A stretch of DNA of 64,000 bases from an uncultured Oxalobacteraceae bacterium (GTDB lineage: Bacteria; Pseudomonadota; Gammaproteobacteria; Burkholderiales; Burkholderiaceae). The position numbers and the translations under genes are program-made. The stretch spans positions 1-64,000 of the forward strand of contig CAMLIL010000005.1 in assembly GCA_946480015.1 (NCBI GenBank), given 5' to 3'. Positions within the stretch are counted from its first letter, which is position 1. Every line of letters begins with the position of its first letter. Below the pieces are notes generated by a model. That model searched no databases and was not told where the DNA came from. It saw nothing but the letters and a program-made list of their open reading frames with translations. Positions 37,776 to 47,400 of the stretch are shown one piece after another.

Positions 37776-38269
37776 TAAGCATAATCCTTTCGTTGCATGC
37801 CAAAGCCATTGCTTGCGTAGTTGCGTCCGGTACCGGATCGCAGGCCGGAGTGACTGGTATCGACCGAGGTGGGCCCCCACGACAGTTCGAGCTTTTCACG
37901 CATTTTTTCCTTTGCCGCGCTGTCGTAGTCGGCTGTGTTTGAAATGACAACACGAATCTTTCCAAGTGGCGTATGCGGCCAACGAACGCCACCTGGACGG
38001 CTACCAGTCAGACTGCCGGCTTCCGTATCAACGTCGTAGGTAACGGCACGTACTTCGGTCCCCAGCCAATCAAGAAGCGTTACATCGACCTTTTGCAGGT
38101 AGCCGTTCTTGACCAGGCACTCCACGTCATGGGCATACTGCCTGGCCTCTTCCTGTGTCATCGCCTTTGAGCTGTCCGCCATCATCAGTAGATCGGTCCG
38201 GAAACTGCACACCACTTTTTCGATGTCGGCGAACGTGTAGCTCGCAGTTGAACTGTAGCTGCTGCTCAT
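37775..38269 (-). CDS. cap7: HORMA-domain protein of type III CBASS (Cap7)
   Basis: A 164-residue protein starting MSSSYSSTASYTFADIEKVVCSFRTDLLMMADSS, the usual bacterial HORMA opening (a serine/threonine-rich strand then a long helix). It continues with YAHDVECLVKNGYLQKVDVTLLD. Bacterial HORMA proteins bind infection-linked peptides and then activate the CD-NTase. The glycine- and serine-rich C-terminus would be the mobile safety-belt segment. It overlaps the CD-NTase stop by four bases and the ATPase start by one. Sequence conservation is low in this family, so the call relies partly on its place between the synthase and TRIP13-like genes. Confidence 0.9.
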   Translation of the reverse strand: MSSSYSSTASYTFADIEKVVCSFRTDLLMMADSSKAMTQEEARQYAHDVECLVKNGYLQKVDVTLLDWLGTEVRAVTYDVDTEAGSLTGSRPGGVRWPHTPLGKIRVVISNTADYDSAAKEKMREKLELSWGPTSVDTSHSGLRSGTGRNYASNGFGMQRKDYA

Positions 38270-39213
38270 GCGGCCTCCTCGACTTTAAAGCGGGCGCCGA
38301 ACAACTCCTTCCACACTTCCCCTTCATCCGATTCAGAAGCGTGGTACGCCGTTTCCCATGCGGACTCGGCTGCCTGCACGATTTCAACCCGCTCAGCCTC
38401 GGTGATGCGGCTCGCCACATTGTTGCTGCTGTTGACTGGATCGATGATGACGACCGGATCGGAAAAGTTTGGCACCAGCCATCCGTTTTCCGGGAACTTG
38501 ATCACCTTCTTCAGACCAGAATCAGCGATGTACAGCAGGAAGTCGCGGAAGCGCTGCTCAATGGAGCCTCCCTTGCCGTTCTCATCGAGCAGGTGCGCCA
38601 TGATCAGCTCGACCATGAACGATTTGAGCTTGATCTCGGCGTGTCGGCTCCAGCGCTTTCCCAAACGCACAAGAGTACGGAAATTCGGATCGATGTCTTT
38701 CCGAGCCTGTACGAACTTGACCTGGCACGGCGCACAGGTCTCGATCCTCGAGCCATCGTTGATGTCGTACTGCCAGCCGTAGCCGTCCTTCGACGAGTTT
38801 TCGATCACAGGGACGATATCGACACTCAGTCCGCTGCCCACGAAGGTGACCGTAGCGGCCTTGCGTTGGATCTCGAAATCCTCAACCGACTTGTTGGGAT
38901 ACAACTTGATCAAGATATCGTAGATCGTCTGGGTCAGGGACTGCAGCGTCTCGTGGTCAACGTCCTTTCCCGAGATGTAGACGACGACATCGACATCTAC
39001 CGGGTCTTCGTTCGTCTTCCTCAAAATCGTGAATTTTGCGAAGGACCCGGCCTTCACCACCTTGCTGACTTTGACGTCGGTCTGCTCCTTGAGACGGGCG
39101 CCCAATGCCGCCACAAGGCGATCAACCTGCTCGTGGTACTCCTTGCGCTTGTCGGCCGGCAGCCGCAAGACATTCGAGTCGTAGAACTGCAACTTTGCGT
39201 TACTTAATGGCAT
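38266..39213 (-). CDS. CD-NTase (cGAS/DncV-like cyclic oligonucleotide synthase, CdnC/CdnD type)
   Basis: A 315-residue nucleotidyltransferase with the CD-NTase active site: G56-S57 in KAGSFAKFT, D73 and D75 in VDVDVVVYI, and the third aspartate D132 in SVDIVPVI. On phage sensing, such enzymes make cyclic di- or trinucleotides that activate an effector. The HORMA and TRIP13-like partners point to the CdnC or CdnD clade, whose studied members make cyclic trinucleotides or cyclic di-AMP. ATG at 39213 is preferred because GAAAGGAAGG precedes it; the longer ORF crosses the promoter region. It is the first gene of the leftward operon. Confidence 0.93.
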   Translation of the reverse strand: MPLSNAKLQFYDSNVLRLPADKRKEYHEQVDRLVAALGARLKEQTDVKVSKVVKAGSFAKFTILRKTNEDPVDVDVVVYISGKDVDHETLQSLTQTIYDILIKLYPNKSVEDFEIQRKAATVTFVGSGLSVDIVPVIENSSKDGYGWQYDINDGSRIETCAPCQVKFVQARKDIDPNFRTLVRLGKRWSRHAEIKLKSFMVELIMAHLLDENGKGGSIEQRFRDFLLYIADSGLKKVIKFPENGWLVPNFSDPVVIIDPVNSSNNVASRITEAERVEIVQAAESAWETAYHASESDEGEVWKELFGARFKVEEAA

Positions 39214-39280
39214 CGTTTGCCTTCCTTTCAGGATTAGCTTTGGCCTGGCCTCAAGGGTAGCCTCATTATCACGTACAAAA

Positions 39281-39304
39281 ATTATACGCATAGTAAATAT
39301 ACTA
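39281..39304 (-). promoter_or_regulatory. CBASS promoter with a candidate CapW operator
   Basis: A perfect -10 TATAAT on the minus strand at 39281-39286 lies 67 bases upstream of the CD-NTase start. The palindrome TAGTAAATATACTA at 39291-39304 sits in the spacer just upstream. A dimeric WYL repressor bound there would block the CBASS promoter. The -35 is weak. Confidence 0.5.
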
Positions 39305-39337
39305 GCAGAAATTTTAGACGCGTGTTAACCTATCGGT

Positions 39338-40330
39338 ATGGATGAGAACAAAATGCCCACAAGCACGGTCGACACTGAACTTGGCCCAGCGTCAGTTAGC
39401 TCAAGTTGGGGACAGGAACGAAGACTGGAGTTCATTGATTTCCGTCTTCGGTGGGAAAAAACCGTCAATCGATCAGATTTGCGTAGCCATTTTGGGATCT
39501 CAATCCCCCAAGCTTCGCTAGACATAGCCAAGTACACCCAGCTCGCGTCGAACAATCTCGTGTATGACCGTAGTTCACGTACTTATCGTGCTACCGCGGC
39601 ATTTGTGCCGACGATAGGCAACACGTCTCCACAACGCTATCTGGACGAGCTACTGGCGTGCTCAAGAGGAATACTCAGCGAGAGTGATACTTATATCGGG
39701 TGGGCGCCGCCATTCGCGGCAGTGCCTGCCCCGGTGCGTCTAGTAGATGACAAGACCTTATCGTTGTTGTTGGACGCGATTCGATTCTGTGGAAGTGTTC
39801 GGATCAACTACCAGTCCGACTCTGACGATCAACCAACCGAACGCGTCATTTCGCCCCATGCTTTTGCCTTTGATGGATTCCGCTGGCACGTGCGGGCGTA
39901 TTGCTTCTTCAGAGAGGCCTACCGAGATTTTGTTCTCGGTCGCATTCTGAACATCAGCATGGAGCCAGTACCTGGTCGGGACCCTGCTCTTGACTCGGGC
40001 TGGAATACACTCGTACGTCTGGTTCTCACCGCGAATCCTGACCTGACAGAGGGAAACCGACGTGCAGTCGAGCGAGACTATTCGATGACTGAAGGTGAAA
40101 CAACGGTAGACGTACGGGAGGCCCTGCTTTACTACGTGTTAAAACAATTACAGTTGGGGCCGTTCTCCTCTGGGCATCTGCAGCCACCGCAGCTTTTGCT
40201 GAAGAATGGAGATGAAATAGAGCCATATCTTCAGAAAATGTCCATTGGTAGGCGGCCTGAGCATACCAATGATGGCACCCTCCACAACATAATTCCCGGA
40301 CATGGCTATGAATCGCCACGGCAATTGTAA
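39338..40330 (+). CDS. capW: WYL-domain transcriptional regulator (CapW/BrxR-like)
   Basis: A 330-residue regulator divergent from the CBASS operon. It has an N-terminal winged helix (LEFIDFRLRWEKTVNRSDLRSHFGISIPQASLDIAKYTQLA, about residues 30-75) and a central WYL domain (SVRINYQSDSDDQPTERVISPHAFAFDGFRWHVRAYCFFREAYRDFVLGRI, about 155-205). The C-terminal dimerisation region (WCX type) follows. CapW proteins are known to repress CBASS operons and to release them on DNA-damage or infection signals. The domain order, length and position fit that role. It starts with ATG at 39338, with 124 bp between the two start codons. Confidence 0.9.
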   Translation: MDENKMPTSTVDTELGPASVSSSWGQERRLEFIDFRLRWEKTVNRSDLRSHFGISIPQASLDIAKYTQLASNNLVYDRSSRTYRATAAFVPTIGNTSPQRYLDELLACSRGILSESDTYIGWAPPFAAVPAPVRLVDDKTLSLLLDAIRFCGSVRINYQSDSDDQPTERVISPHAFAFDGFRWHVRAYCFFREAYRDFVLGRILNISMEPVPGRDPALDSGWNTLVRLVLTANPDLTEGNRRAVERDYSMTEGETTVDVREALLYYVLKQLQLGPFSSGHLQPPQLLLKNGDEIEPYLQKMSIGRRPEHTNDGTLHNIIPGHGYESPRQL

Positions 40331-40642
40331 ACATTCTTGAGCCATCATTCTGGCCGTCGCTCGGCTGGTGGATCAACACCTGACCGATTGGCGGCGCGGT
40401 AACGACCACAAGGGCAAGGGGGTCAGCCGATCGCCGTGCTGTGGACATCCGGGGCATCTACGAGCTGGCGGCACCTGTGCCAGGCACCGTCAACTCTGAG
40501 CCGGCACTCGACTTCATGAAGGCGGTGCGCAACATTGTGCGCGCCGCAATCGAAGATCAGAGTGGAGAAATGAAAACGCTTTAATGGCACAGGAACTACT
40601 AGAAAACTGCCGAGTATCAATTCGGCGTAGTGCAGCCCCTCG
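40331..40642. other. CapW-hsdM gap with a possible gene relic
   Basis: No full gene in 312 bases. An in-frame stretch from 40384 to a TAA at 40584 (about 66 codons, including VDIRGIYELAAPVPGTV and RNIVRAAIEDQSG) reads like the tail of a lost protein, and has an internal GTG start at 40441. The family is not recognised. The hsdM promoter should lie in the last part. Confidence 0.3.
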
Positions 40643-43054
40643 ATGACGACAACAGACAACAAATCAACTTCCATAGACCAATCCCAGCTCAAGTGGATCG
40701 CCGATTTCATTTGGAACATCGCCGACGACCGGCTGCGTGATGTCTACGTCCGCGGTAAGTACCGCGATGTCATTCTGCCCTTTATCGTGCTCCGCCGACT
40801 GGATGCACTGCTTGAGCCAACGAAGAAGGACGTGCTGTCGATGAAGGCGCAGCTCGACGCCGCTCGTGTCGCCAACCAGGATGGCGCGCTGCGGGGCGCC
40901 GCAGGCCAAGCGTTCTACAACACGGCTGCTACCACGCTGGCCGACCTGCAGGCCATTGCCAGCGGCCAGCGCCTGCGCGACAGCTTCATCGCTTACCTGG
41001 ACGGCTTCTCACCGAACGTGCAGGAGATCCTGACCAAGTTTAAGTTCCGCGACCAGATCCAGACGCTTGTGGAAGCGGACATCCTGGGCCACATGATCAG
41101 CGATTTCCTGAACCCCGACGTTAACCTGTCGCCCAAGAATGTGCTGGACGAAGATGGGCGCGTGCGCCTACCCGGCCTGGACAACCACGGCATGGGCACG
41201 GTGTTCGAGGAGCTGATCCGCCGTTTCAACGAAGAAAACAATGAAGAAGCCGGTGAGCACTTCACGCCGCGTGACGTAGTCAGCCTGATGGCCAAGCTGC
41301 TGTTTCTGCCGGTGGCCGACAAGATCCAGTCCAGCACCTATTCACTGTACGACGGCTGCTGCGGCACCGGCGGCATGCTGACGGTGGCCGAAGAGGAATT
41401 GCTGGAGCTGGCACAGGACCACGGCAAGGAGGTGTCTATTCACCTCTTCGGGCAGGAGATCAACCCCGAAACCTACGCAATCTGCAAGGCCGACCTGCTG
41501 CTGAAGGGCGAAGGTGCCGAGGCAGACAATATCGTCGGTGGCGCCGACAAGTCCACCCTCTCGGCCGACCAGTTCCCGTCGCGCGACTTCGACTTCATGC
41601 TATCGAATCCGCCCTATGGCAAGAGCTGGAAGACCGATCTCGCCCGCCTAGGTGGCAAGAAGGAGTTCAGCGACCCACGCTTCATCGTCAAGCACGGCGA
41701 CGACCCGGAATTCAAGCTGATCACGCGCTCCAGCGATGGGCAGCTGATGTTCTTGGTCAACAAGGTGCAGAAGATGGTGCACAACACCGAGCTGGGCAGC
41801 CGCATTGCACTGGTGCACAATGGCTCGGCACTGTTCACCGGCGATGCCGGCCAGGGTGAGAGCAACATCCGCCGCTGGGTGATCGAGAACGACTGGCTCG
41901 AAGCCATCATCGCCTTGCCGCTGAGCATCTTCTACAACACCGGCATCGCCACGTACATCTGGGTGCTCACTAACCGCAAGGCTGAGCATCGCCGCGGCAA
42001 AGTGCAGCTCATCGACGCCAGCCGCTGGTTCCAGCCGCTCCGGCGCAACCTGGGTAAGAAGAACTGCGAGATGTCGAAGGACGACATCCAGCGCGTGATG
42101 GATTACTACCTGGCCCAACCGCCGGCAGATGCGCAGGCCGCAGCGTCTACGCCGGAATGCAAGTGGTTTAATAACGCCGACTTCGGCTACTGGAAGATCA
42201 CGGTCGAGCGCCCACAGCGCCTGAAGAGCCAGCTCAGCCACCGCGCCATCGAAGCCCTGCGCTTTGCGTCGGGTGACGAGGCGCTGCGTATAGAGGCCTA
42301 CGGCCGTTGGGGCGAGAGGCTCTACACTGAGTTCTACAAGGTGCGGCCCGAAATGGAGGCCTGGCTCAAAGGCGACGACGGCACGTCGGACGACGATGAA
42401 GATGAGGCTGACGACGACGGCGACGCCAGGCCTGCGCGCAAGGTCGTGCCCGAGAAGCGCCGCAAGAAGCTGCTGGACCCAACCACCTGGGTTCGCGACA
42501 AGCAGCTGGTCGACCTAGCACGGCTCGCCCAGAAGTCGCTGGGCGAAGACGTGTTCGACGACCACAACGACTTCCGCGCCCGGTTCGAGGCCACGCTCAG
42601 GACGGCGGGCCAGAAGATCAGCGCCCCCGATAAAAAGCTGATCTACCGTGCCGTGAGCTGGCGCGACGAGACGGCGCCGCCCGTCATCGCCAAGCGCACC
42701 AAGCTGAAAGCCAGCGAGCACTTCGAGCCCGGCTTCGACGGCGCTTACCTGGAACTGGACGGCAAAGACCGCTACATGGTGGAGTACGAGCCCGACACCG
42801 ACCTGCGCGACACTGAGCAGGTGCCGCTGACCGAAGCCGGCGGCATCGAGGCCTTCTTCCAGCGCGAAGTGCTGCCCCATGCGCCCGATGCCTGGATCGA
42901 CATGACTACGACTAAGATCGGCTACGAGGTCTCGTTCGCACGCTACTTCTACAAGCCGGTGCCGTTAAGGACGCTCGAGCAGATCAAGGACGACATCCTC
43001 GAGTTGGAACGCCAAACGGGCGGCCTGCTGCAAAAGGTAGTGGGGGCTGTCTGA
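40643..43054 (+). CDS. hsdM: Type I restriction-modification DNA methyltransferase subunit HsdM
   Basis: An 803-residue adenine-N6 methyltransferase. The N-terminal HsdM helical domain starts at about residue 12 (LKWIADFIWNIADDRLRDVY). SAM motif I YDGCCGTGGML is near residue 235, and catalytic motif IV NPPYGKSW near 320. It modifies the site defined by HsdS. It is longer than the usual 500-550 residues: an acidic linker (DDDEDEADDDGD, about residue 580) leads to roughly 200 extra residues before the C-terminal helices that contact HsdS. The stop overlaps the HsdS start (TGATG). It is the first gene of a complete hsdMSR operon in the transposon. Confidence 0.95.
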   Translation: MTTTDNKSTSIDQSQLKWIADFIWNIADDRLRDVYVRGKYRDVILPFIVLRRLDALLEPTKKDVLSMKAQLDAARVANQDGALRGAAGQAFYNTAATTLADLQAIASGQRLRDSFIAYLDGFSPNVQEILTKFKFRDQIQTLVEADILGHMISDFLNPDVNLSPKNVLDEDGRVRLPGLDNHGMGTVFEELIRRFNEENNEEAGEHFTPRDVVSLMAKLLFLPVADKIQSSTYSLYDGCCGTGGMLTVAEEELLELAQDHGKEVSIHLFGQEINPETYAICKADLLLKGEGAEADNIVGGADKSTLSADQFPSRDFDFMLSNPPYGKSWKTDLARLGGKKEFSDPRFIVKHGDDPEFKLITRSSDGQLMFLVNKVQKMVHNTELGSRIALVHNGSALFTGDAGQGESNIRRWVIENDWLEAIIALPLSIFYNTGIATYIWVLTNRKAEHRRGKVQLIDASRWFQPLRRNLGKKNCEMSKDDIQRVMDYYLAQPPADAQAAASTPECKWFNNADFGYWKITVERPQRLKSQLSHRAIEALRFASGDEALRIEAYGRWGERLYTEFYKVRPEMEAWLKGDDGTSDDDEDEADDDGDARPARKVVPEKRRKKLLDPTTWVRDKQLVDLARLAQKSLGEDVFDDHNDFRARFEATLRTAGQKISAPDKKLIYRAVSWRDETAPPVIAKRTKLKASEHFEPGFDGAYLELDGKDRYMVEYEPDTDLRDTEQVPLTEAGGIEAFFQREVLPHAPDAWIDMTTTKIGYEVSFARYFYKPVPLRTLEQIKDDILELERQTGGLLQKVVGAV

Positions 43055-44463
43055 TGCTGGCACCGTACCCGAACTACACGCCATCTGGCCTGCCCTGGGC
43101 ACCCCAGATCCCTGAGGGTTGGCAAGTGCAGCGCAATGGGCGCTTGTTCAGCCACCGGGTTGAAACCGGCTATCCGGACCTGCCGATCCTAGAGGTGTCG
43201 CTGCGCACCGGCGTGCGTGTGCGCGACATGGTAAACGGCAAGCGCAAGCAGGTCATGAGCGCGAAGGAGAAGTACAAGCGCGCCGTCAAGGGGGACATCG
43301 CCTACAACATGATGCGCATGTGGCAGGGCGCGGTCGGTCCTGCACCGACTGATGGCTTGGTCAGCCCGGCCTATGTAGTGGTCAGGCCCCATGTGGGCGT
43401 GAACACCACGTACTTCAGCTACCTGTTCCGCACAGCCTCCTATATGCAGGAGGTCAACAAGTTCTCTCGCGGCATCGTGGCAGACCGGAATCGGCTTTAC
43501 TGGGAGTCTTTCAAACAGATGCCAGTGCTAGTTCCCACAACCAAAGAGCAGGAACAGATCGCGGCGTACCTGAGAGCACAGGACGCGCGAATCGCGCGCC
43601 TGATCAATGCGAAGCGTGAGCTCGTTGCGCTCTTGGAGGAGCAGAAGCAGATCATCATCGAGCGGCTAATCACGCAGGGCTTGGACGGCTCTGCGCCACG
43701 TATCGCATCCAAGCTCGATTGGATTCCTACCATACCGGCGCATTGGGGGCAGTTCAAGATCAAGCACATCGCGCTATTCAACCCGTCGAGAACAGAGAGC
43801 GCAGCGCGTCGGCTCAGTGATGACATGGTCTCTTTTGTCCCAATGGAAGCAATCTCGGTCGACGGCGTGTTGGGGGCTGTCGAGAGCCGAAAGGCTGCGG
43901 AAGTCTGGGAGGGATACACGTACTTTCGCCGCAACGATGTGGTAATGGCGAAGATCACACCGTGCTTTGAGAACGGCAAGGGCGGCTTGCTCAACAAACT
44001 ACCGACCGATATCGGCTTTGGCACGACGGAGTTCATCGTGCTCAGGGCACGGGAATCGCGGGTTCGTCCGGCGTTTCTGGCACATGTACTGTCCCTGAAG
44101 ACGTTCCGCAACCGCGGAGCCGACGCGATGACCGGTGCGGCCGGGCAGCAGCGAGTACCGCTGGCGTTCGTCAAGGGTTTCGAAATCGCGTTGCCACCCT
44201 TGGACGAACAAGACCGGATCCTCGCTGCGCTTGAAGTGGCCACCACGGAACAGGATGTCGCGCTTCAGAGAGTCGGTAACGAAATCACACTCCTTCGCGA
44301 ATACCGCGATCGGCAGATCGCCGACGTGGTAACGGGCCAAATCGACGTACGGTACTGGCAACCTGATCCCGAAGATCAGATCACTGAAGAAGCCCTGACG
44401 GCACTTGGCGATGATGACGACACCACGGAAGAGGAAACTGATGGCGACGACGGACACGACTGA
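43054..44463 (+). CDS. hsdS: Type I restriction-modification specificity subunit HsdS
   Basis: A 469-residue specificity subunit with the expected two halves. The first target-recognition domain begins near WAPQIPEGWQVQRNGRLF, and the second begins near LDWIPTIPAHWGQFKIKHIALFN at about residue 227. Each is followed by a conserved helix (KEQEQIAAYLRAQDARIARLINAKRELVALLEEQKQIII, and DEQDRILAALEVATTEQDVALQRV). It sets the bipartite DNA sequence recognised by the complex. It overlaps hsdM by one base and hsdR by 23. Both domains look complete, with no phase-variation repeats. Confidence 0.94.
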   Translation: MLAPYPNYTPSGLPWAPQIPEGWQVQRNGRLFSHRVETGYPDLPILEVSLRTGVRVRDMVNGKRKQVMSAKEKYKRAVKGDIAYNMMRMWQGAVGPAPTDGLVSPAYVVVRPHVGVNTTYFSYLFRTASYMQEVNKFSRGIVADRNRLYWESFKQMPVLVPTTKEQEQIAAYLRAQDARIARLINAKRELVALLEEQKQIIIERLITQGLDGSAPRIASKLDWIPTIPAHWGQFKIKHIALFNPSRTESAARRLSDDMVSFVPMEAISVDGVLGAVESRKAAEVWEGYTYFRRNDVVMAKITPCFENGKGGLLNKLPTDIGFGTTEFIVLRARESRVRPAFLAHVLSLKTFRNRGADAMTGAAGQQRVPLAFVKGFEIALPPLDEQDRILAALEVATTEQDVALQRVGNEITLLREYRDRQIADVVTGQIDVRYWQPDPEDQITEEALTALGDDDDTTEEETDGDDGHD

Positions 44464-47400
44464 AAAGGGGCTGGAAAGCCTAATCGTGCGGCACCTGACC
44501 GGGCAGTCCCCGGCACAGGCCGTACCCGCCGACACCGCGCAGGACGGCGCTGGCCACTATGCGGTGGGCAGCTACGTGCAGGGCGGCCCGGTCGACTACA
44601 ATCGCGACCTAGCGCTGGACGTGCCCAAGTTGCTGGCCTTCCTGCAGGACACGCAGCCCAAGACCTTCGCGGCCCTGGGCCTGGCCGACGAGGGCACCAA
44701 GCGAACCCAGTTCCTGCACCGCCTGCAGGGCGAGATCGCCAAGCGGGGCGTGGTGGACGTGCTGCGCAAGGGCGTGAGTCACGGGCCGGCCCACGTGGAC
44801 CTGTACAAGGTGCTGCCCACGCCCACCGATCCGGCATCGGCGGAGAACTTTGAGAGGAACGTCTTCAGCATCACGCGCCAGCTGCGTTACAGCAACGACG
44901 AGACCCAGCGCTCGCTGGACATGGTGATCTTCCTGAACGGCCTGCCGTTGATCACCTTCGAGCTGAAGAACTCGCTGACCAAGCAGACCGTGCAAGACGC
45001 CGTGGTGCAGTACCAGACCACGCGGCCGCCACATGAGCTGCTTTTCCAGCTAGGCCGGTGCATGGTGCACTTTGCGGTGGACGACGCCGAGGTGCGCTTC
45101 TGCACGCACCTGACGGGCAAGAGCTCGTGGTTCCTTCCCTTCAACAAGGGCCACAACGACGGCGCGGGCAACCCGCCCAACCCGCATGGCCTAAAGACTG
45201 ACTACCTGTGGAAGCAGGTCCTGGCTAAGGAGTCGTTGGCCAACATCATCGAGAACTTCGCCCAGATCGTTGAGGAAGAGGACGAGAAGGGCAAGAAGAA
45301 GCGCAAGCAGGTCTTTCCGCGTTACCACCAGCTGCGCTCGGTGCGGGCGCTGCTGCAGGCCGCGCGCAGCGAGGGGGTGGGCCGCCGCTACCTGATCCAG
45401 CACTCGGCAGGCAGCGGCAAGAGCAATACCATCGCCTGGCTGGCGCACCAACTGGTAGAGCTGAAGGCGCCGGCTGACCCGCTGAAGCCGCTGTTCGACA
45501 CGGTGGTGGTGATCACTGACCGCCGCGCACTGGACACGGCCATCGCCCGCACCATCAAAGGCTTCGACCATGTGTCATCGATCTTTGGCCACTCCGATAG
45601 CGCCGACGAGCTGCGTGGCTACCTGAGCCAGGGCAAGAAGATCATCGTCACCACGGTACAGAAGTTCCCCTGGGTGCTGGACGAGCTAGGCGGCATGGCG
45701 ACCAAGCGCTTTGCGCTGCTGATCGATGAGGCTCACTCCAGCCAAGGCGGCAAGACCACGGCCAAGATGCACCTGGCCTTGTCTGGCAGCGATGGCGATG
45801 AAGAAGACGACGAAGAGTCGGTGGAAGACAAGGTCAACCACCTGATCGAGTCGCGCAAGATGCTGGGAAATGCCAGCTACTTCGCCTTCACTGCCACGCC
45901 AAAGAACAAGACACTGGAGCTGTTCGGCGAGCGCTATGAAGAAGGCGACAAGGTCCACTTCCGCACGCGGCCGGCGCTGACCTACACCACCAAGCAAGCC
46001 ATCGCCGAGGGCTTCATCCTCGACGTGATCAAGAACTACACGCCGGTGGCCAGTTACTACCGCGTGGCCAAGACGGTCGAAGACGATCCGGACTTCGACA
46101 AAAAGAAGGCGCTGAAGAAGATCCGCACCTATGTCGAGTCGCACGAGAAGGCGATCCGCAAGAAGGCCGAGATCATGGTGGACCACTTCACGGTGCAGGT
46201 GGCAGGCAAGCGCAAGATCGGCGGTCAGGCGCGGGCCATGATCGTGTGCAGTGGCATCGCACGTGCGGTGGACTACTATTTTGCTGTCTCCGACTACCTG
46301 AAGGAGATCAAGAGCCCGTTCAAGGCCATCGTGGCGTACTCGGGCGAGCATGAGGTCAACGGCCAGAAGCGCACCGAGGCGGACCTGAACGACTTCCCCA
46401 GCAAGGACATTCCTGCCAAGCTCAAGCAGGACCCGTATCGCTTCCTGATCGTGGCCAATAAGTACGTCACCGGCTTCGACGAGCCGTTGCTGCACACGAT
46501 GTACGTGGACAAGCCGCTGGCCGGCGTGCTGGCCGTGCAGACGCTTTCTAGGCTGAACCGCGCCCATCCGCAGAAGCACGACACTTTCGTGATGGACTTC
46601 GCCGACAACGAAGAGGCGGTGAAGGCCGCGTTCCAGGACTACTACCGCGCCACGGTGCAACTGGGCGAGACCGACCCGAACAAGCTGCACGACCTGAAGG
46701 CCGATCTGGATGGCCACCAGGTCTATGCTTGGGCGCAAGTCGAGCAGTTGGTGGCGCTGTTCGTGAACGGTGCTGAGCGAGACACCCTCGACCCAATCTT
46801 GGATGCCTGCGTGGCGGTCTACACCGAGCAGCTCAACGAAGAGCAGCAGGTCGAGTTCAAGGGCAAGGCCAAGGGTTTCGTGCGCAGCTACGGCTTCCTC
46901 GGCGCCATCCTGCCCTACGGGCACCCGGCATGGGAGAAGTTGTCGATCTTCTTGAACTTCCTGATCCCAAAGTTGCCGGCGCCTAAGGAGGAAGACCTGT
47001 CCAAGGGCGTGCTGGAAGCGATCGATATGGACAGCTACCGCCCCGAGGTGAACGCTTCACTGGCGATGGCTATGGACGAGGCCGACGGTACGCTGGAGCC
47101 GGCGCCGATGGGTGCCGGTGGTGGCCTGCCCGAGCCCGAGGTGGACAAGCTTTCCAACATCATTAAGACCTTCAATGACCTCTTCGGAAACATCGAGTGG
47201 AAGGACGCTGACAAGATCCGTAAGGTGATCGCCGAGGAGATCCCGGCGAAGGTGGCGCAGGATACGGCCTACCAAAACGCTCAGAAGAACTCCAGCAAGC
47301 AGAACGCCAAGCTGGAGCACGATAAGGCGCTGGGGCGCGTGGTATTGGCCTTGCTGACAGACCACACCGAGCTCTTCAAGCAGTTCAGTGACAACCCGAG

